Positions 1 through 7,562 of a stretch of 16,679 bases of DNA are shown one piece after another; position 1 is the stretch's first letter, and each line of letters opens with the position of its first letter. The notes beneath the pieces were generated by a model. The model was not told where the DNA came from and did no database searches. It saw only the letters and a list, made by a program, of their open reading frames with translations. Origin of the DNA: Dehalococcoidia bacterium (GTDB lineage Bacteria; Chloroflexota; Dehalococcoidia; UBA3495); assembly GCA_030753265.1 (NCBI GenBank), contig JASMCQ010000023.1:1-16679 (forward strand). The letters run 5' to 3'. The translations under genes were made by a program, and so were the position numbers.

Positions 1-2
1 AC

Positions 3-245
3 GTGAACCAGGTCCCATACGAGATGCCCTCTGACTTGGAAGAAGCTCTTGCCGCCTTCGTCAATTACTACAACTACAGGCGGTATCACAAGGCACTGGG
101 CAACGTAACACCCGCAGATGTGCTTGAAGGGAGAAGGGAATGGATTCTACAGCGCAGAAAGGAGGTGAAGGCTCAAACGATCGATAGGCGAAGACTTCAT
201 AACCGGACCCTCAGGCAGCTCACCCAAGCTCTTCCACACCTCTGA
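3..245 (+). CDS. Transposase C-terminus, cut by the window edge
   Basis: This is the last 80 residues of a DDE transposase with an rve (integrase core) domain, which would act in the cytoplasm on its own element ends. The stretch FVNYYNYRRYHKALGNVTPADV matches, in key residues F, YYN, R, H, ALG and TP, the C-terminal end of the integrase core in IS3- and IS481-type transposases. The catalytic aspartates and glutamate lie upstream, outside the window. The GTG at 3 is only the first possible start codon in view, so the true start lies to the left. The last residues (NRTLRQLTQALPHL) recur nearly unchanged in the deletion derivative at 16518-16646. Whether the full gene is intact cannot be seen. 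Confidence 0.8.
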   Translation: MNQVPYEMPSDLEEALAAFVNYYNYRRYHKALGNVTPADVLEGRREWILQRRKEVKAQTIDRRRLHNRTLRQLTQALPHL

Positions 246-254
246 TCTCTCGGG

Positions 255-278
255 TCCCAAACTGTCCCATTTGTGCTG
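255..278 (+). repeat. Right terminal inverted repeat of the insertion sequence
   Basis: These 24 nt are identical to the right end of the second copy (16656-16679). Their reverse complement matches the left end at 16417-16440 at 19 of 24 positions, sharing CAGC at the tip and ATGGGACA and TTGGGA inside. No target-site duplication can be tested because the left end of this copy is outside the window. Confidence 0.65.
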
Positions 279-280
279 GT

Positions 281-505
281 TGCCAACACCGCAAAATTCT
301 CGACATTTTGGCCGCCGAACGGGGCCGGGACCCGGCATCGCTATCCATCTCGGTGTTCGGTCAGCCCACCGATACCACCAGGGAGCAGGTAGAAGACTTC
401 CTGAACGCCGGAGCGGAGCGGGTTTCAGTGTGGGCTGCCCATTGCGAAACCGAAGAGGAGATGGCCGAGCAGTTGGAGCGGATGGCGGACGCTTTGGTAC
501 GGTAG
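281..505 (+). pseudogene. 5'-truncated luciferase-like monooxygenase, C-terminal fragment
   Basis: An open frame from the insertion-sequence boundary to the TAG at 503-505 encodes about 74 residues. It contains the C-terminal pattern of the LLM class of F420/FMN-dependent oxidoreductases: a helix followed by AERGRDPASLSISVF, then a helix leading to AGAERVSVW and a final amphipathic helix. Intact members have about 280-350 residues, so roughly three quarters of the gene is missing. The break coincides with the insertion-sequence end, so insertion or deletion at the element is the simplest explanation. The TTG at 308 could in principle start a 65-residue peptide, but no clear ribosome binding site precedes it. 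The fragment is probably not functional. Confidence 0.6.
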
Positions 506-615
506 AGCATTCGACCGCGCCGGAGGGTATGACGTTAAGGCGGTCTAACTCTCCCGAGGTGGGAGGTGGTTTTCCCTCCGCAAGTGGTCCGGAGCCGCTG
601 GCCCGATGCTCGCCC

Positions 616-664
616 TTGTGGTACCGATACATCGAGTGGTATAAACATTGGGTTGAGTCAACCC
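616..664 (+). promoter_or_regulatory. Candidate hisG promoter with adjoining palindrome
   Basis: TTGTGG (616-621) and TATAAA (640-645) are separated by 18 nt, a reasonable sigma-70-type pair. They lie 44 nt upstream of the hisG start at 689. Immediately downstream of the -10 hexamer is GGGTTGAGTCAACCC (650-664), a perfect 7+1+7 palindrome covering the expected transcription start, where a repressor could bind. The assignment is by pattern only. Confidence 0.35.
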
Positions 665-688
665 GGGCGGTATGGAGACCACAGGATA

Positions 689-1564
689 ATGAGCGATAAG
701 GTCAAGTTGGGGATTCCCAAGGGAAGCCTCGAAATCCCTACTGTTGCCCTGTTCCAACGGGCTGGTTGGAAGCTGGACCTCGACGGTAGGAGTTACTTCC
801 CCAGGATCGATGATGAGCGGCTCGAATGCTTCATCTGCCGGCCCCAGGAGATGTCGAGGTACGTAGAGAACGGCGTCCTCGATGCTGGCATCACGGGCAA
901 GGACTGGGTGGCGGAAAACCAGTCCGACGTGCACGTGGTAGCTGACCTGGTTTACTCCAAGACCAGCAGTCGCCAAACTCGTTGGGTAGTTGCGGTCCGG
1001 CGAGACTCGCCAATCAGGCAGCTAGCCGACTTGAACGGAAAACGAGTGGCGACCGAGTTGGTGGGATTTACGAATCGGTACTTCGCCGAGCGCAATATCG
1101 ACGTGACCGTTGAGTTCTCCTGGGGCGCCACCGAAGCCAAGGTCGCCACCGGCCTGGTGGACGCCATCGTAGACGTCACGGAGACAGGCAGCACCATAGA
1201 GGCCCAAGGTCTACGGATCCTCCATGAACTGATGGACTCCAATCCACAACTCATAGTGAACCATGACGCCTGGAGCAACCCGGCAAAGAGGGAGTTGATC
1301 GATCAATTGGGCCTACTTCTAAAGGCGGCGCTGCTGGGCGGAAGAATGGTGGGGCTGAAGATGAACGTGCCTCAGGAGTATTTGGAGCGGGTCATCTCCA
1401 TGCTGCCCAGTCTGACCGCCCCTACGATAGCGCACCTATATGGGAAGGAATGGTTATCCGTGGAGACCGTGGTCGGCTCGGATCTGGTCCGGGACCTCAT
1501 CCCGAAGCTTCTCTCCATTGGCGCTGAGGGGGTCATCGAATACCCCTTGAACAAGGTGGTTTAG
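689..1564 (+). CDS. hisG: ATP phosphoribosyltransferase, long form (HisG)
   Basis: This enzyme catalyses the first step of histidine biosynthesis, joining ATP and PRPP to give phosphoribosyl-ATP in the cytoplasm. The 291-residue product has the family pattern. GIPKGSLEI lies near the N-terminus, GVLDAGITGKDWV at about 65-77, the VATELVGFTNRYF region near 122, and the PRPP-binding signature VDAIVDVTETGSTIEAQGL at about 160-178. The C-terminal part (about 215-291, MNVPQEYLERV through GAEGVIEYPLNKV) is the ACT-like regulatory domain of the long form. It should therefore be feedback-inhibited by histidine and not need HisZ. The ATG at 689 is preceded by GGAG at 674-677; the frame stays open upstream to 566, but conserved sequence starts here. 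No other his gene is nearby. Confidence 0.93.
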   Translation: MSDKVKLGIPKGSLEIPTVALFQRAGWKLDLDGRSYFPRIDDERLECFICRPQEMSRYVENGVLDAGITGKDWVAENQSDVHVVADLVYSKTSSRQTRWVVAVRRDSPIRQLADLNGKRVATELVGFTNRYFAERNIDVTVEFSWGATEAKVATGLVDAIVDVTETGSTIEAQGLRILHELMDSNPQLIVNHDAWSNPAKRELIDQLGLLLKAALLGGRMVGLKMNVPQEYLERVISMLPSLTAPTIAHLYGKEWLSVETVVGSDLVRDLIPKLLSIGAEGVIEYPLNKVV

Positions 1565-1929
1565 GAGCCGGCCTCGCGGACGTCGGCCGTCGCCTTCTGA
1601 AGCTGGGCCAAGCTGCCGGCATCTGGGGATCCTTCGCCGCTCCCGTCGCCCTCGATTAGGGGTTGGGCCAAGACCAGATCCCTTCCAGGGGACCACGTGG
1701 GCGAAATGCCGGGTACGGCTGCTATGGCTTATCGGTGACCCGCAAGATTGGGAGATAATCGAACCTGACCTCGGCGACAACAAGCCCCAATTGAGTTCCA
1801 CCCCACGGGGACGAAAGGGGCCTCGACCTAATCGAGCCACCACCGTCAAACCCGCCTTTTTACCATCGAACCGGCGGTCCTTCGCCTCACTTGATGCCCC
1901 GGCGGAAATAATACTTGGGAGAAGAAACA
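1565..1929 (+). other. Gene-free stretch between hisG and the nitroreductase gene
   Basis: About 365 nt separate the two genes. No recognisable protein, tRNA or convincing hairpin-plus-T-run terminator is visible. An open frame overlaps the end of this stretch (1791-2273, plus) but conflicts with the nitroreductase frame and has biased, low-complexity composition. The promoter of the nitroreductase gene presumably lies here, but no well-spaced hexamer pair stands out. Confidence 0.5.
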
Positions 1930-2451
1930 ATGGACGTCTTTCAATGCATCCGCTCCCGCCGAACGGTGCGGAGCTACAGACCCGACCCGATTTCTCGAGA
2001 GGTGCTCCACAAGATCCTTCAAGCCGGGCGGTGGGCGCCCAGCTCCAGCAACACCCAGAAGTGGAACTTCATCGCGGTTCAAAATCGGGAAACCCTGGCG
2101 GCCCTGGGCAAAATCGCCACCCATGGCACGTTCATCGGTCAAGCGCCCTTGGTCATTGCTCTCGTCATGGACAATGCGCCCAGGCCGCAACTGGATGCCG
2201 GAAGAGCTTTGCAACAAATGGAGCTGATGGCCTGGTCCCAAGGCGTTGGGATGTGTTTCGTGGGCGTGCGTGAGGCGGAGCAGCAGCAGGCGGTGAAGCA
2301 GCTCTTGAGCATTCCGGAAGCCATGGAGCTGATAACCCTACTGCCCTTCGGCTACCCTGGCGAGGCCACGAAGAGCAAGGGCACTCCAAGGACGCCCATG
2401 GAAGAAATAGTCCATTGGGAGAGCTTCGGAGAGAGGATAAGGCCCGCTTAA
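1930..2451 (+). CDS. Nitroreductase-family FMN oxidoreductase
   Basis: This is a 173-residue protein of the nitroreductase superfamily: FMN-dependent, NAD(P)H-using, cytoplasmic enzymes that reduce nitro groups, quinones or other electrophiles, usually as dimers. The N-terminal signature is clear: CIRSRRTVRSYRPDPISREVL, then ILQAGRWAPSSSNTQKW (residues 29-45), which carries FMN-phosphate and ring contacts. The mid part (about 95-115, GRALQQMELMAWSQGVGMCFVG) is the typical helix followed by GxG. The C-terminus has LPFGYPGE, as is normal for the family. The ATG at 1930 follows GGGAGAAG at a good distance; the upstream TTG at 1915 is in frame but lacks such a site. The physiological substrate is unknown. 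The length is at the short end for the family. Confidence 0.87.
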   Translation: MDVFQCIRSRRTVRSYRPDPISREVLHKILQAGRWAPSSSNTQKWNFIAVQNRETLAALGKIATHGTFIGQAPLVIALVMDNAPRPQLDAGRALQQMELMAWSQGVGMCFVGVREAEQQQAVKQLLSIPEAMELITLLPFGYPGEATKSKGTPRTPMEEIVHWESFGERIRPA

Positions 2452-2588
2452 ATAGAATCAGGCCGCCGGTGTCGGCGCCCACTTTCGCCCCGGTGACTGC
2501 GAGGCCATACCGCTCACCCGGCAGGTTGATTTGTTGGGGCAGGCCCGCCGGCGCCACCAGTAGCCAGGATCAAAGCCGGAAACCAGGC

Positions 2589-2921
2589 CTAATCTCTTAG
2601 CAATATGTAAACGGCGGTGTTGTGGCTCAGATCACGATGCGTATGGCCGCGTCCGGTTACGTCTTCCATCAGCCGAATGTCGCCGGGCCGGAAGATGTGT
2701 TTCGTCCCGTCGCTGAGTCCGATCTCCGCCTCCCCTGAAACATGGATAATCAATCTCCGCTCCGGCAAGGGGTGGAAGTCCATGTTCCTCAACTCGGGAA
2801 AATGCTGGATCCTTGCCTCCGTTGGGTTCTCGAAGGACCGGTATTCGGGGTGTCGGTCCAGGTCCAGCTCCTCGATATGGCTCTCCCCATCGGCTCCGGC
2901 GTACACTCGGAAGATTCCCAA
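2589..2921 (-). CDS. Small single-domain cupin protein
   Basis: This is a 110-residue protein with one cupin beta-barrel. The first half contains PLPERRLIIHVSGEAEIGLSDG (about 51-72), equivalent to the barrel strands before the turn. The second contains FRPGDIRLMEDVTGRGHTHR (78-96), where PGD is the usual turn and His93 and His95 could bind a metal. It has no signal peptide and is probably cytoplasmic. Function cannot be assigned: small cupins of this type include isomerases, dioxygenases and ligand sensors. The TTG start at 2919-2921 is the only plausible one. A stop lies two codons upstream in frame, and GAGAGGTGAG, a strong ribosome binding site, precedes it. It converges with the nitroreductase gene and has its own candidate promoter. 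Confidence 0.78.
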   Translation of the reverse strand: MGIFRVYAGADGESHIEELDLDRHPEYRSFENPTEARIQHFPELRNMDFHPLPERRLIIHVSGEAEIGLSDGTKHIFRPGDIRLMEDVTGRGHTHRDLSHNTAVYILLRD

Positions 2922-2951
2922 AGCAACTCACCTCTCGACTGTAATAGCACG

Positions 2952-2981
2952 AGTAGAACACCCGGTTCTATTGGCGGTCAA
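2952..2981 (-). promoter_or_regulatory. Candidate cupin promoter overlapping an inverted repeat
   Basis: Reading the minus strand, TTGACC (2981-2976) and TCTACT (2957-2952) are 18 nt apart. Transcription would begin about 25 nt before the TTG start at 2921. Between and overlapping the hexamers is the inverted repeat TAGAAC-N5-GTTCTA (2954-2970), an arrangement typical of a repressor operator. Pattern evidence only. Confidence 0.4.
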
Positions 2982-3051
2982 GCGAGCGCGACGAAACCTA
3001 TTCAAAAGCAACGATACCCGCAGGACTATCCGGGCGGTGCGGCACGAGGAC

Positions 3052-3081
3052 AAAAAAGAGCCCGCCGCTGCATACGGCGGC
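3052..3081 (-). terminator. Rho-independent terminator pointing leftwards
   Basis: On the minus strand CCGCCG-N7-CGGCGG (3080-3062) is followed within a few bases by six T residues (3057-3052). On the plus strand the same hairpin has no T-run after it, so it should act only on minus-strand transcripts. No minus-strand gene is recognised between here and the hyuB start at 3375, so the transcript it would end is unexplained. The cupin gene lies further downstream and has its own promoter. Confidence 0.55.
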
Positions 3082-3231
3082 ACGTCCTGGGACGCGGCGT
3101 AGCGGCCTGCTGATCCGGGTGTCGCGGGATCGCTCCCCGGACGGACGGCCATCTCCAGGCCACTGAGCACTTCAAGGGCCTTGCTCTTGCAGGCATGATC
3201 TTGTCTCGCAGACGCCGGCTCGAAGCCGGAA

Positions 3232-3260
3232 TTGACAATACCCCGATGGCTGGTTACCAT
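3232..3260 (+). promoter_or_regulatory. Candidate hyuB promoter
   Basis: A consensus TTGACA (3232-3237) is followed after exactly 17 nt by TACCAT (3255-3260). The expected transcript would have a leader of about 108 nt before hyuB at 3375. A promoter of the same form, TTGACA-N17-TACACT, precedes grdB. Confidence 0.45.
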
Positions 3261-3374
3261 TTCGTTCGCCGGACCCAGCCCGAAAGCCAAGTCCGCCATC
3301 GGCCGCGGCAGCGAGACCCTTTCGCCGGAATGGCGCCGGCGTGGCCTGCCAGTCCATCACCGGGGAGGTAAGCT

Positions 3375-5129
3375 ATGACCACATCGATCGATCCCATCCG
3401 CATGGAGGTCGTCAGAAACGCCCTGGAGAGCATTGCCGACGGCATGGCGCTCACCGTGGTGCGGACCTCTCGTTCTTCTGTAGTACGCACCAGTCTGGAC
3501 TTTTCCACCGGCGTCCTCGATTCCAAGGGAGAACTGGTGGGCCAGAGCATGTGCTCTCCCACCCACCTGGGCGGGATGATGCCCGCGCTGAAGTCCTGCT
3601 TGGACCAATTCGAGGGGCGTATCTACCCCGGCGACATACTGGTTACCAACGATCCCTACGAAGGGGGAAGCCACCTCCCCGACATATTCCTCTTCAAGCC
3701 TGTCTGGATCGGCGACCGGATCGTGGCCTATCTATGTGCCATGGCCCACCATACCGACATCGGGGGCCGTGTCCCCGGAGGGAACGCCTGCGACAGCACG
3801 GAGATATACCAGGAAGGGCTTCGCATCCCGCCCCTCAAGCTGCAGGAGCTCGGCGAACCCAACGAGACCCTCATGCGCATCTTGGAGAAGGCGGTGCGGG
3901 TGCCCGATAAAGTCCTGGGAGACCTCAAGGGCCAGGAAGCCGCCCTGTACTACGGTGAGCGGGAGTACAACAAACTGGTGGCCCAGTACGGGATCGAAGG
4001 GCTGGAGTCCGCCGTGGAGGAGCTTCTGGACTACACGGAGGAGCTGACCCGGAAATCCATCTCCTCCATGCCCGACGGCACCTGGACCTTCACCGATGTG
4101 GTGGACAACGATGGCTTCGATGACGTGCCCATCAAGATCGTGGCAACCGTAACCAAAAAGGGCGACGAGATAGAGGTGGACTTCGAGGGCACCTCACCCC
4201 AGTGCAAGGGCGCGATCCAGCCGGTATTCGCCACCACCAAGGCGATGGTGTACGCGATACTTCGCTCGGTTATGGAGGGCGAAATTCCGAACACCGGCGG
4301 GTACTTCCGGCCGGTGAGTGTCTACGCCCCCGAAGGGACCTTCGTCAATCCTCTTCCCCCGGCCCCGGTCGCCGCCCGGGCGCTGGGGTGCCGGCGCATA
4401 ACCCATGCCATCCTGGGCGCCTTTGCCCAGATGCTCCCCGATCGGGTTTTCGCTTGCCCAGGCGGGTCCGAGGTTGGGGTGGGTGTCGGGGGGTACGATA
4501 AGAGCATTACGCCCTGGAAAGCCTGGGTACAGCTCGAGTTTCACAACGAGACCGCCTGCGGCGGACGCCCGACCATGGACGGCACCGATGGCCAAGGGTC
4601 CAACATCTCCAACCTGGCGAATATTCCGGCGGAGACCATCGAGGCCGAGCAACCCATCCAAATATTGGAATACGCCCTGATTCCCGATACCGAGGGCGCC
4701 GGGAAATACCGTGGCGGGCTGGGCATGGTACGCACCTACCGGTATTTGCTGGACGACACCCTCGTGCAAGTACGCGCCGACCGGGAGAAGACGGCCCCCT
4801 ACGGCCTCCATGGCGGTCTGTCCTCCACGACAACCGAGGTCACCGTCACCAAGGGTGGCGAGACGAAAGCCATGCCCACCAAGTTCCTCGACACCCTCAA
4901 TTCCGGTGACTCCCTCCGCATCAAATGGCCGGGGGCCGGCGGCTGGGGTGATCCCCTGGATCGGGACCCGGAAGCGGTGCTTTGGGACGTCGTCGAAGAT
5001 AAGGTGTGCGCGGAGCGGGCCCGGGACATCTATGGCGTCGCCCTGGACATGGAGCATCGCGCCGTCGACTGGGATGAGACGCGGCGGATGCGGGAGAAGA
5101 TCATCGCGGGACGCCGGGAGGCCTCGTAG
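3375..5129 (+). CDS. hyuB: Hydantoinase / 5-oxoprolinase subunit B (HyuB)
   Basis: This is the beta subunit of the ATP-dependent hydantoinase/5-oxoprolinase family, which with HyuA opens a five-membered lactam or imide ring (5-oxoproline, hydantoin or N-methylhydantoin) at the cost of ATP in the cytoplasm. The 584-residue length is normal. Family landmarks are the N-terminal IDPIRMEVVRNAL and RTSRSSVVRTSLDFSTGVLD, then VTNDPYEGGSHLPDI from residue 90, AHHTDIGGRVPGG near 125, and the C-terminal GAGGWGDPLDRDPEAVLWDV near 520-540. The ATG at 3375 follows GGGGAGG at good spacing. Here hyuB precedes hyuA, and a 304-nt structured gap separates them; hyuA-hyuB is the more usual order. Substrate cannot be read from sequence. 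Confidence 0.93.
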   Translation: MTTSIDPIRMEVVRNALESIADGMALTVVRTSRSSVVRTSLDFSTGVLDSKGELVGQSMCSPTHLGGMMPALKSCLDQFEGRIYPGDILVTNDPYEGGSHLPDIFLFKPVWIGDRIVAYLCAMAHHTDIGGRVPGGNACDSTEIYQEGLRIPPLKLQELGEPNETLMRILEKAVRVPDKVLGDLKGQEAALYYGEREYNKLVAQYGIEGLESAVEELLDYTEELTRKSISSMPDGTWTFTDVVDNDGFDDVPIKIVATVTKKGDEIEVDFEGTSPQCKGAIQPVFATTKAMVYAILRSVMEGEIPNTGGYFRPVSVYAPEGTFVNPLPPAPVAARALGCRRITHAILGAFAQMLPDRVFACPGGSEVGVGVGGYDKSITPWKAWVQLEFHNETACGGRPTMDGTDGQGSNISNLANIPAETIEAEQPIQILEYALIPDTEGAGKYRGGLGMVRTYRYLLDDTLVQVRADREKTAPYGLHGGLSSTTTEVTVTKGGETKAMPTKFLDTLNSGDSLRIKWPGAGGWGDPLDRDPEAVLWDVVEDKVCAERARDIYGVALDMEHRAVDWDETRRMREKIIAGRREAS

Positions 5130-5433
5130 CCTGGACTGGATAACTCTCCATCGCCGCGGAACCCGCCGCAACAAAATCCACGGACCGGAACGAGTAAGCC
5201 CACCGTTCGTGGCTGCCCGGCAAGTCGGCGCCCGCACCCGGAGCGTTCGGTGCCCCGGGACGGCCCCTCGAAGTATCGCGCAACACACAGATCGTGTTGG
5301 TTCAAATCCGGTGGTTAAATGCCGGGTAGCCCTTCGGTAGGGCCGCTAACCGAACAAATTGGTCCCCCCGGATGGGGGATGTTCACCAGCTACGTGCGCC
5401 AGTTCAAGAGCGCCTGAGGAGGTCTGGATCGTT
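5130..5433 (+). promoter_or_regulatory. Structured intergenic leader between hyuB and hyuA
   Basis: The 304-nt gap has no gene. Its right half is rich in hairpins. CAACAC-N7-GTGTTG occupies 5281-5299. A nested fold spans 5300-5355, with GTTC/GAAC outside, GGTTA/TAACC inside and GCCC/GGGC at the tip. TCCCCC-N5-GGGGGA occupies 5363-5379. The hyuA ribosome binding site, GAGGAGG, follows at 5416-5422. This could be a leader RNA, an mRNA processing site or chance structure in GC-rich DNA. I do not recognise a known riboswitch class. Confidence 0.35.
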
Positions 5434-7527
5434 ATGTCAGAGGATATCCGGCTTGGAGTCGATGTGGGCGGCACTTTCACCGATGTAGTACTGTTGAGGG
5501 CCGACGGGACTGCCCTTCCGATGAAGGTGCTCTCGTCGCCGCCGGACTTCGGCACCGCAATCAAGGCAGGCGTGCAGGAGATACTCAAGAGCAACAGCAT
5601 TGACGCCGGCCAAATTCGGGAATACACCCACGGAGCCACCGTGGCCACCAACGCCATCCTGACCCGGACCGGCGCCCGCACCGGCCTGATTACCACGCAG
5701 GGCTTTCGAGACGTGCTGGAAATCCGCCGTATGCGGATGCACCGGTTGTATGACATGAACTGGCAGAAGCCCACGCCGCTGGTGCCTCGCCACCTGCGCA
5801 TGGAAGTGCCCGCCCGGATGGACGCCAGCGGCGCGGAGGTGATAGCCCTCGATGAAGATGCCGCCCGGCTGGCCATCCAGCGGTTGATCGAGGAAGGCGT
5901 AGATTCCATAGCGATCTGCTACATCAACTCCTACGCCAACGGCGCCCACGAGTGGCGCACCCGAGAGTTGGTCCGCGAGTTAGCCCCGAGACTGGCGGTG
6001 TCGACCTCCAGCGAAGTCCTGCCGGAGATCAGGGAGTACGAGCGCACCAGCACCACGGTCATCAATGCCTATGTCCAGCCGGTGGTAGACGCCTACTTCC
6101 GGTCCATGGAATCCGACGTCAAAGAGATGGGAATGGACACCCCCATCATGGTGATGCAGAGCAACGGCGGCATGATTCCTTCCGAGACGGCCCGGCAGTT
6201 CCCCTGCCACGTCATCGAGTCCGGTCCCGCCGCCGGGGTAACCGGGGCCTACCACCTGAGCAAACGGATGGGCATCGAGAACGTCATTACCCTGGACATG
6301 GGCGGCACGACGGCCAAGGCGGCCATGATCGAGGACGGAGAGATATCCCGCTCCCCAGAATACGAAGTCGGGGGAGAACTCAGCATCGGGCACCGCCTCT
6401 TGAAGGGCAGCGGGTACCTCTTGCGGGTACCCTCCATAGACATCGCCGAAGTGGGCGCGGGCGGCGGCAGCATCGCCTGGGCCGATGCCGCGGGGGCTCT
6501 CAAGGTGGGCCCCAGCAGCGCGGGCGCGAAGCCGGGTCCCGCTTGCTACGGCCTGGGCGGGGTGGAACCCACCATCACCGACGCCAACGTCCACATGGGC
6601 CTGACCAACCCGGAGTACCTGGCCGGCGGCGCCCTCAAGGTTCACCCGGACCTGGCCGACAAGGCGATCAACGACGGCGTGGCCTCCCGGCTGCGCCTCG
6701 ACATAACCGCCGCCGCTTGGGGTATCCGCACCGTGGCCAACTCCAGCCTCATCCGTGCGTTGCGCGCCGTGTCCACCGAACGTGGCCGCGATCCCCGGCG
6801 GTTCACCCTGGTCGCTTTCGGAGGCATGGGTCCGGTCCACGCCCTGGACCTGGCAGCCGAGCTGGGCATCACCAAGGTCGTCATTCCCCCACTTCCGGGG
6901 CTGTTCAGCGCGCTGGGCCTGCTCCTCGCGGACGTGGAGCACCACCTGATCCAGACCCAGTACAGCAACACCGCCAGTCTGGACTACGATTCAGTCCACG
7001 GCGTCATCGACAAACTGATGGATGATGCGGCCGGAATGCTGGAGCGGGAAGGGTACGACGCCGCCCACCGTTCCATTGCACTCTCCGCCGACACCCGCTA
7101 CGTGGGCCAGGACTTCGCCCTCACTATACCCCTGCCGGGCCGGAAGCTGGACCCCGCCATGATGGCCCGGTTCGTCGAGGAGTTCCACCAGGAGCATGCC
7201 AAGACCTACGGGTACGATTCCCGGCATGAAGATGTGCAGATCGTCGCGCTGCGATGCGTGGCCAGGGGACTGACCGACACGCCGAGGGTGCCGGAGCAGC
7301 TCAAGATCGACCCCCTGAAAGGCTGGAAGCCGTCGCCTTCACGAAAGTGTTATTTCGGGCCGGACCGGGGCTGGATTCAGACGCAGGTCATGACCCGGCA
7401 CGATTTGGGGGCCAAGCCGGTGGACGGACCTGTCATCATCGAAGAGGACAACTCGCTGACAGTCGTGTTACCCGATTGGAAGGCTAACCTGGACGAATGG
7501 TCCAATATCGTGGTGGAACCAAAATAG
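5434..7527 (+). CDS. hyuA: Hydantoinase / 5-oxoprolinase subunit A (HyuA)
   Basis: This is the ATP-binding alpha subunit of the same ring-opening enzyme as HyuB; in eukaryotic 5-oxoprolinase the two are fused, and their summed length here (697 + 584) fits that. LGVDVGGTFTDVVLL at residues 7-21 is the N-terminal nucleotide-binding motif of the actin-like ATPase fold. HGATVATNAIL starts at His66. A second phosphate-binding motif, DMGGTTAKAAMI, starts at Asp288, followed by the glycine-rich VGAGGGSIAW and FGGMGPVHALDLA. The frame is open upstream to 5359, but the ATG at 5434 has GAGGAGG 11 nt before it and starts the conserved sequence. The stop is 35 nt before the DUF1445 gene, so the two are probably cotranscribed. 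Confidence 0.94.
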   Translation: MSEDIRLGVDVGGTFTDVVLLRADGTALPMKVLSSPPDFGTAIKAGVQEILKSNSIDAGQIREYTHGATVATNAILTRTGARTGLITTQGFRDVLEIRRMRMHRLYDMNWQKPTPLVPRHLRMEVPARMDASGAEVIALDEDAARLAIQRLIEEGVDSIAICYINSYANGAHEWRTRELVRELAPRLAVSTSSEVLPEIREYERTSTTVINAYVQPVVDAYFRSMESDVKEMGMDTPIMVMQSNGGMIPSETARQFPCHVIESGPAAGVTGAYHLSKRMGIENVITLDMGGTTAKAAMIEDGEISRSPEYEVGGELSIGHRLLKGSGYLLRVPSIDIAEVGAGGGSIAWADAAGALKVGPSSAGAKPGPACYGLGGVEPTITDANVHMGLTNPEYLAGGALKVHPDLADKAINDGVASRLRLDITAAAWGIRTVANSSLIRALRAVSTERGRDPRRFTLVAFGGMGPVHALDLAAELGITKVVIPPLPGLFSALGLLLADVEHHLIQTQYSNTASLDYDSVHGVIDKLMDDAAGMLEREGYDAAHRSIALSADTRYVGQDFALTIPLPGRKLDPAMMARFVEEFHQEHAKTYGYDSRHEDVQIVALRCVARGLTDTPRVPEQLKIDPLKGWKPSPSRKCYFGPDRGWIQTQVMTRHDLGAKPVDGPVIIEEDNSLTVVLPDWKANLDEWSNIVVEPK

Positions 7528-7562
7528 TGTAGGCCACGGCCACACCGACGCGAGGTAGCGAA

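Larger units (their letters stand above)
1..278 (+). mobile_element. 3' end of an insertion sequence (DDE/rve transposase type)
   Basis: This is the tail of an insertion sequence running in from left of the window. It consists of the transposase C-terminus followed by a terminal inverted repeat ending at 278. The boundary rests on comparison with the second, shortened copy at the right end of the window. The two copies match closely from about 170-278 against 16572-16679 and both end in TTTGTGCTG. Beyond 278 the sequence becomes the interior of a different gene, a luciferase-like monooxygenase. The transposase C-terminus resembles the IS3/IS481 integrase-core group, but the family cannot be fixed from 80 residues. 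Confidence 0.75.

Noticed and set aside
4194..5288. 364-codon minus-strand open frame opposite hyuB.
   Set aside because: It is a shadow frame produced by GC-rich codon bias; hyuB on the other strand is clearly conserved.
5281..5330. tRNA-like pieces: a 6-bp stem with a 7-nt loop, then GGTTCAAATCC resembling a T-arm.
   Set aside because: The supposed T-stem pairs only through wobble, no acceptor or D-arm can be drawn, and the stem is one base pair too long and abuts the next arm.
5980..6945. 321-codon minus-strand frame opposite hyuA, and the 357-codon plus frame at 5952-7025.
   Set aside because: Both are alternative frames of hyuA with rare composition (Arg, His, Gly-rich) and no family motif.
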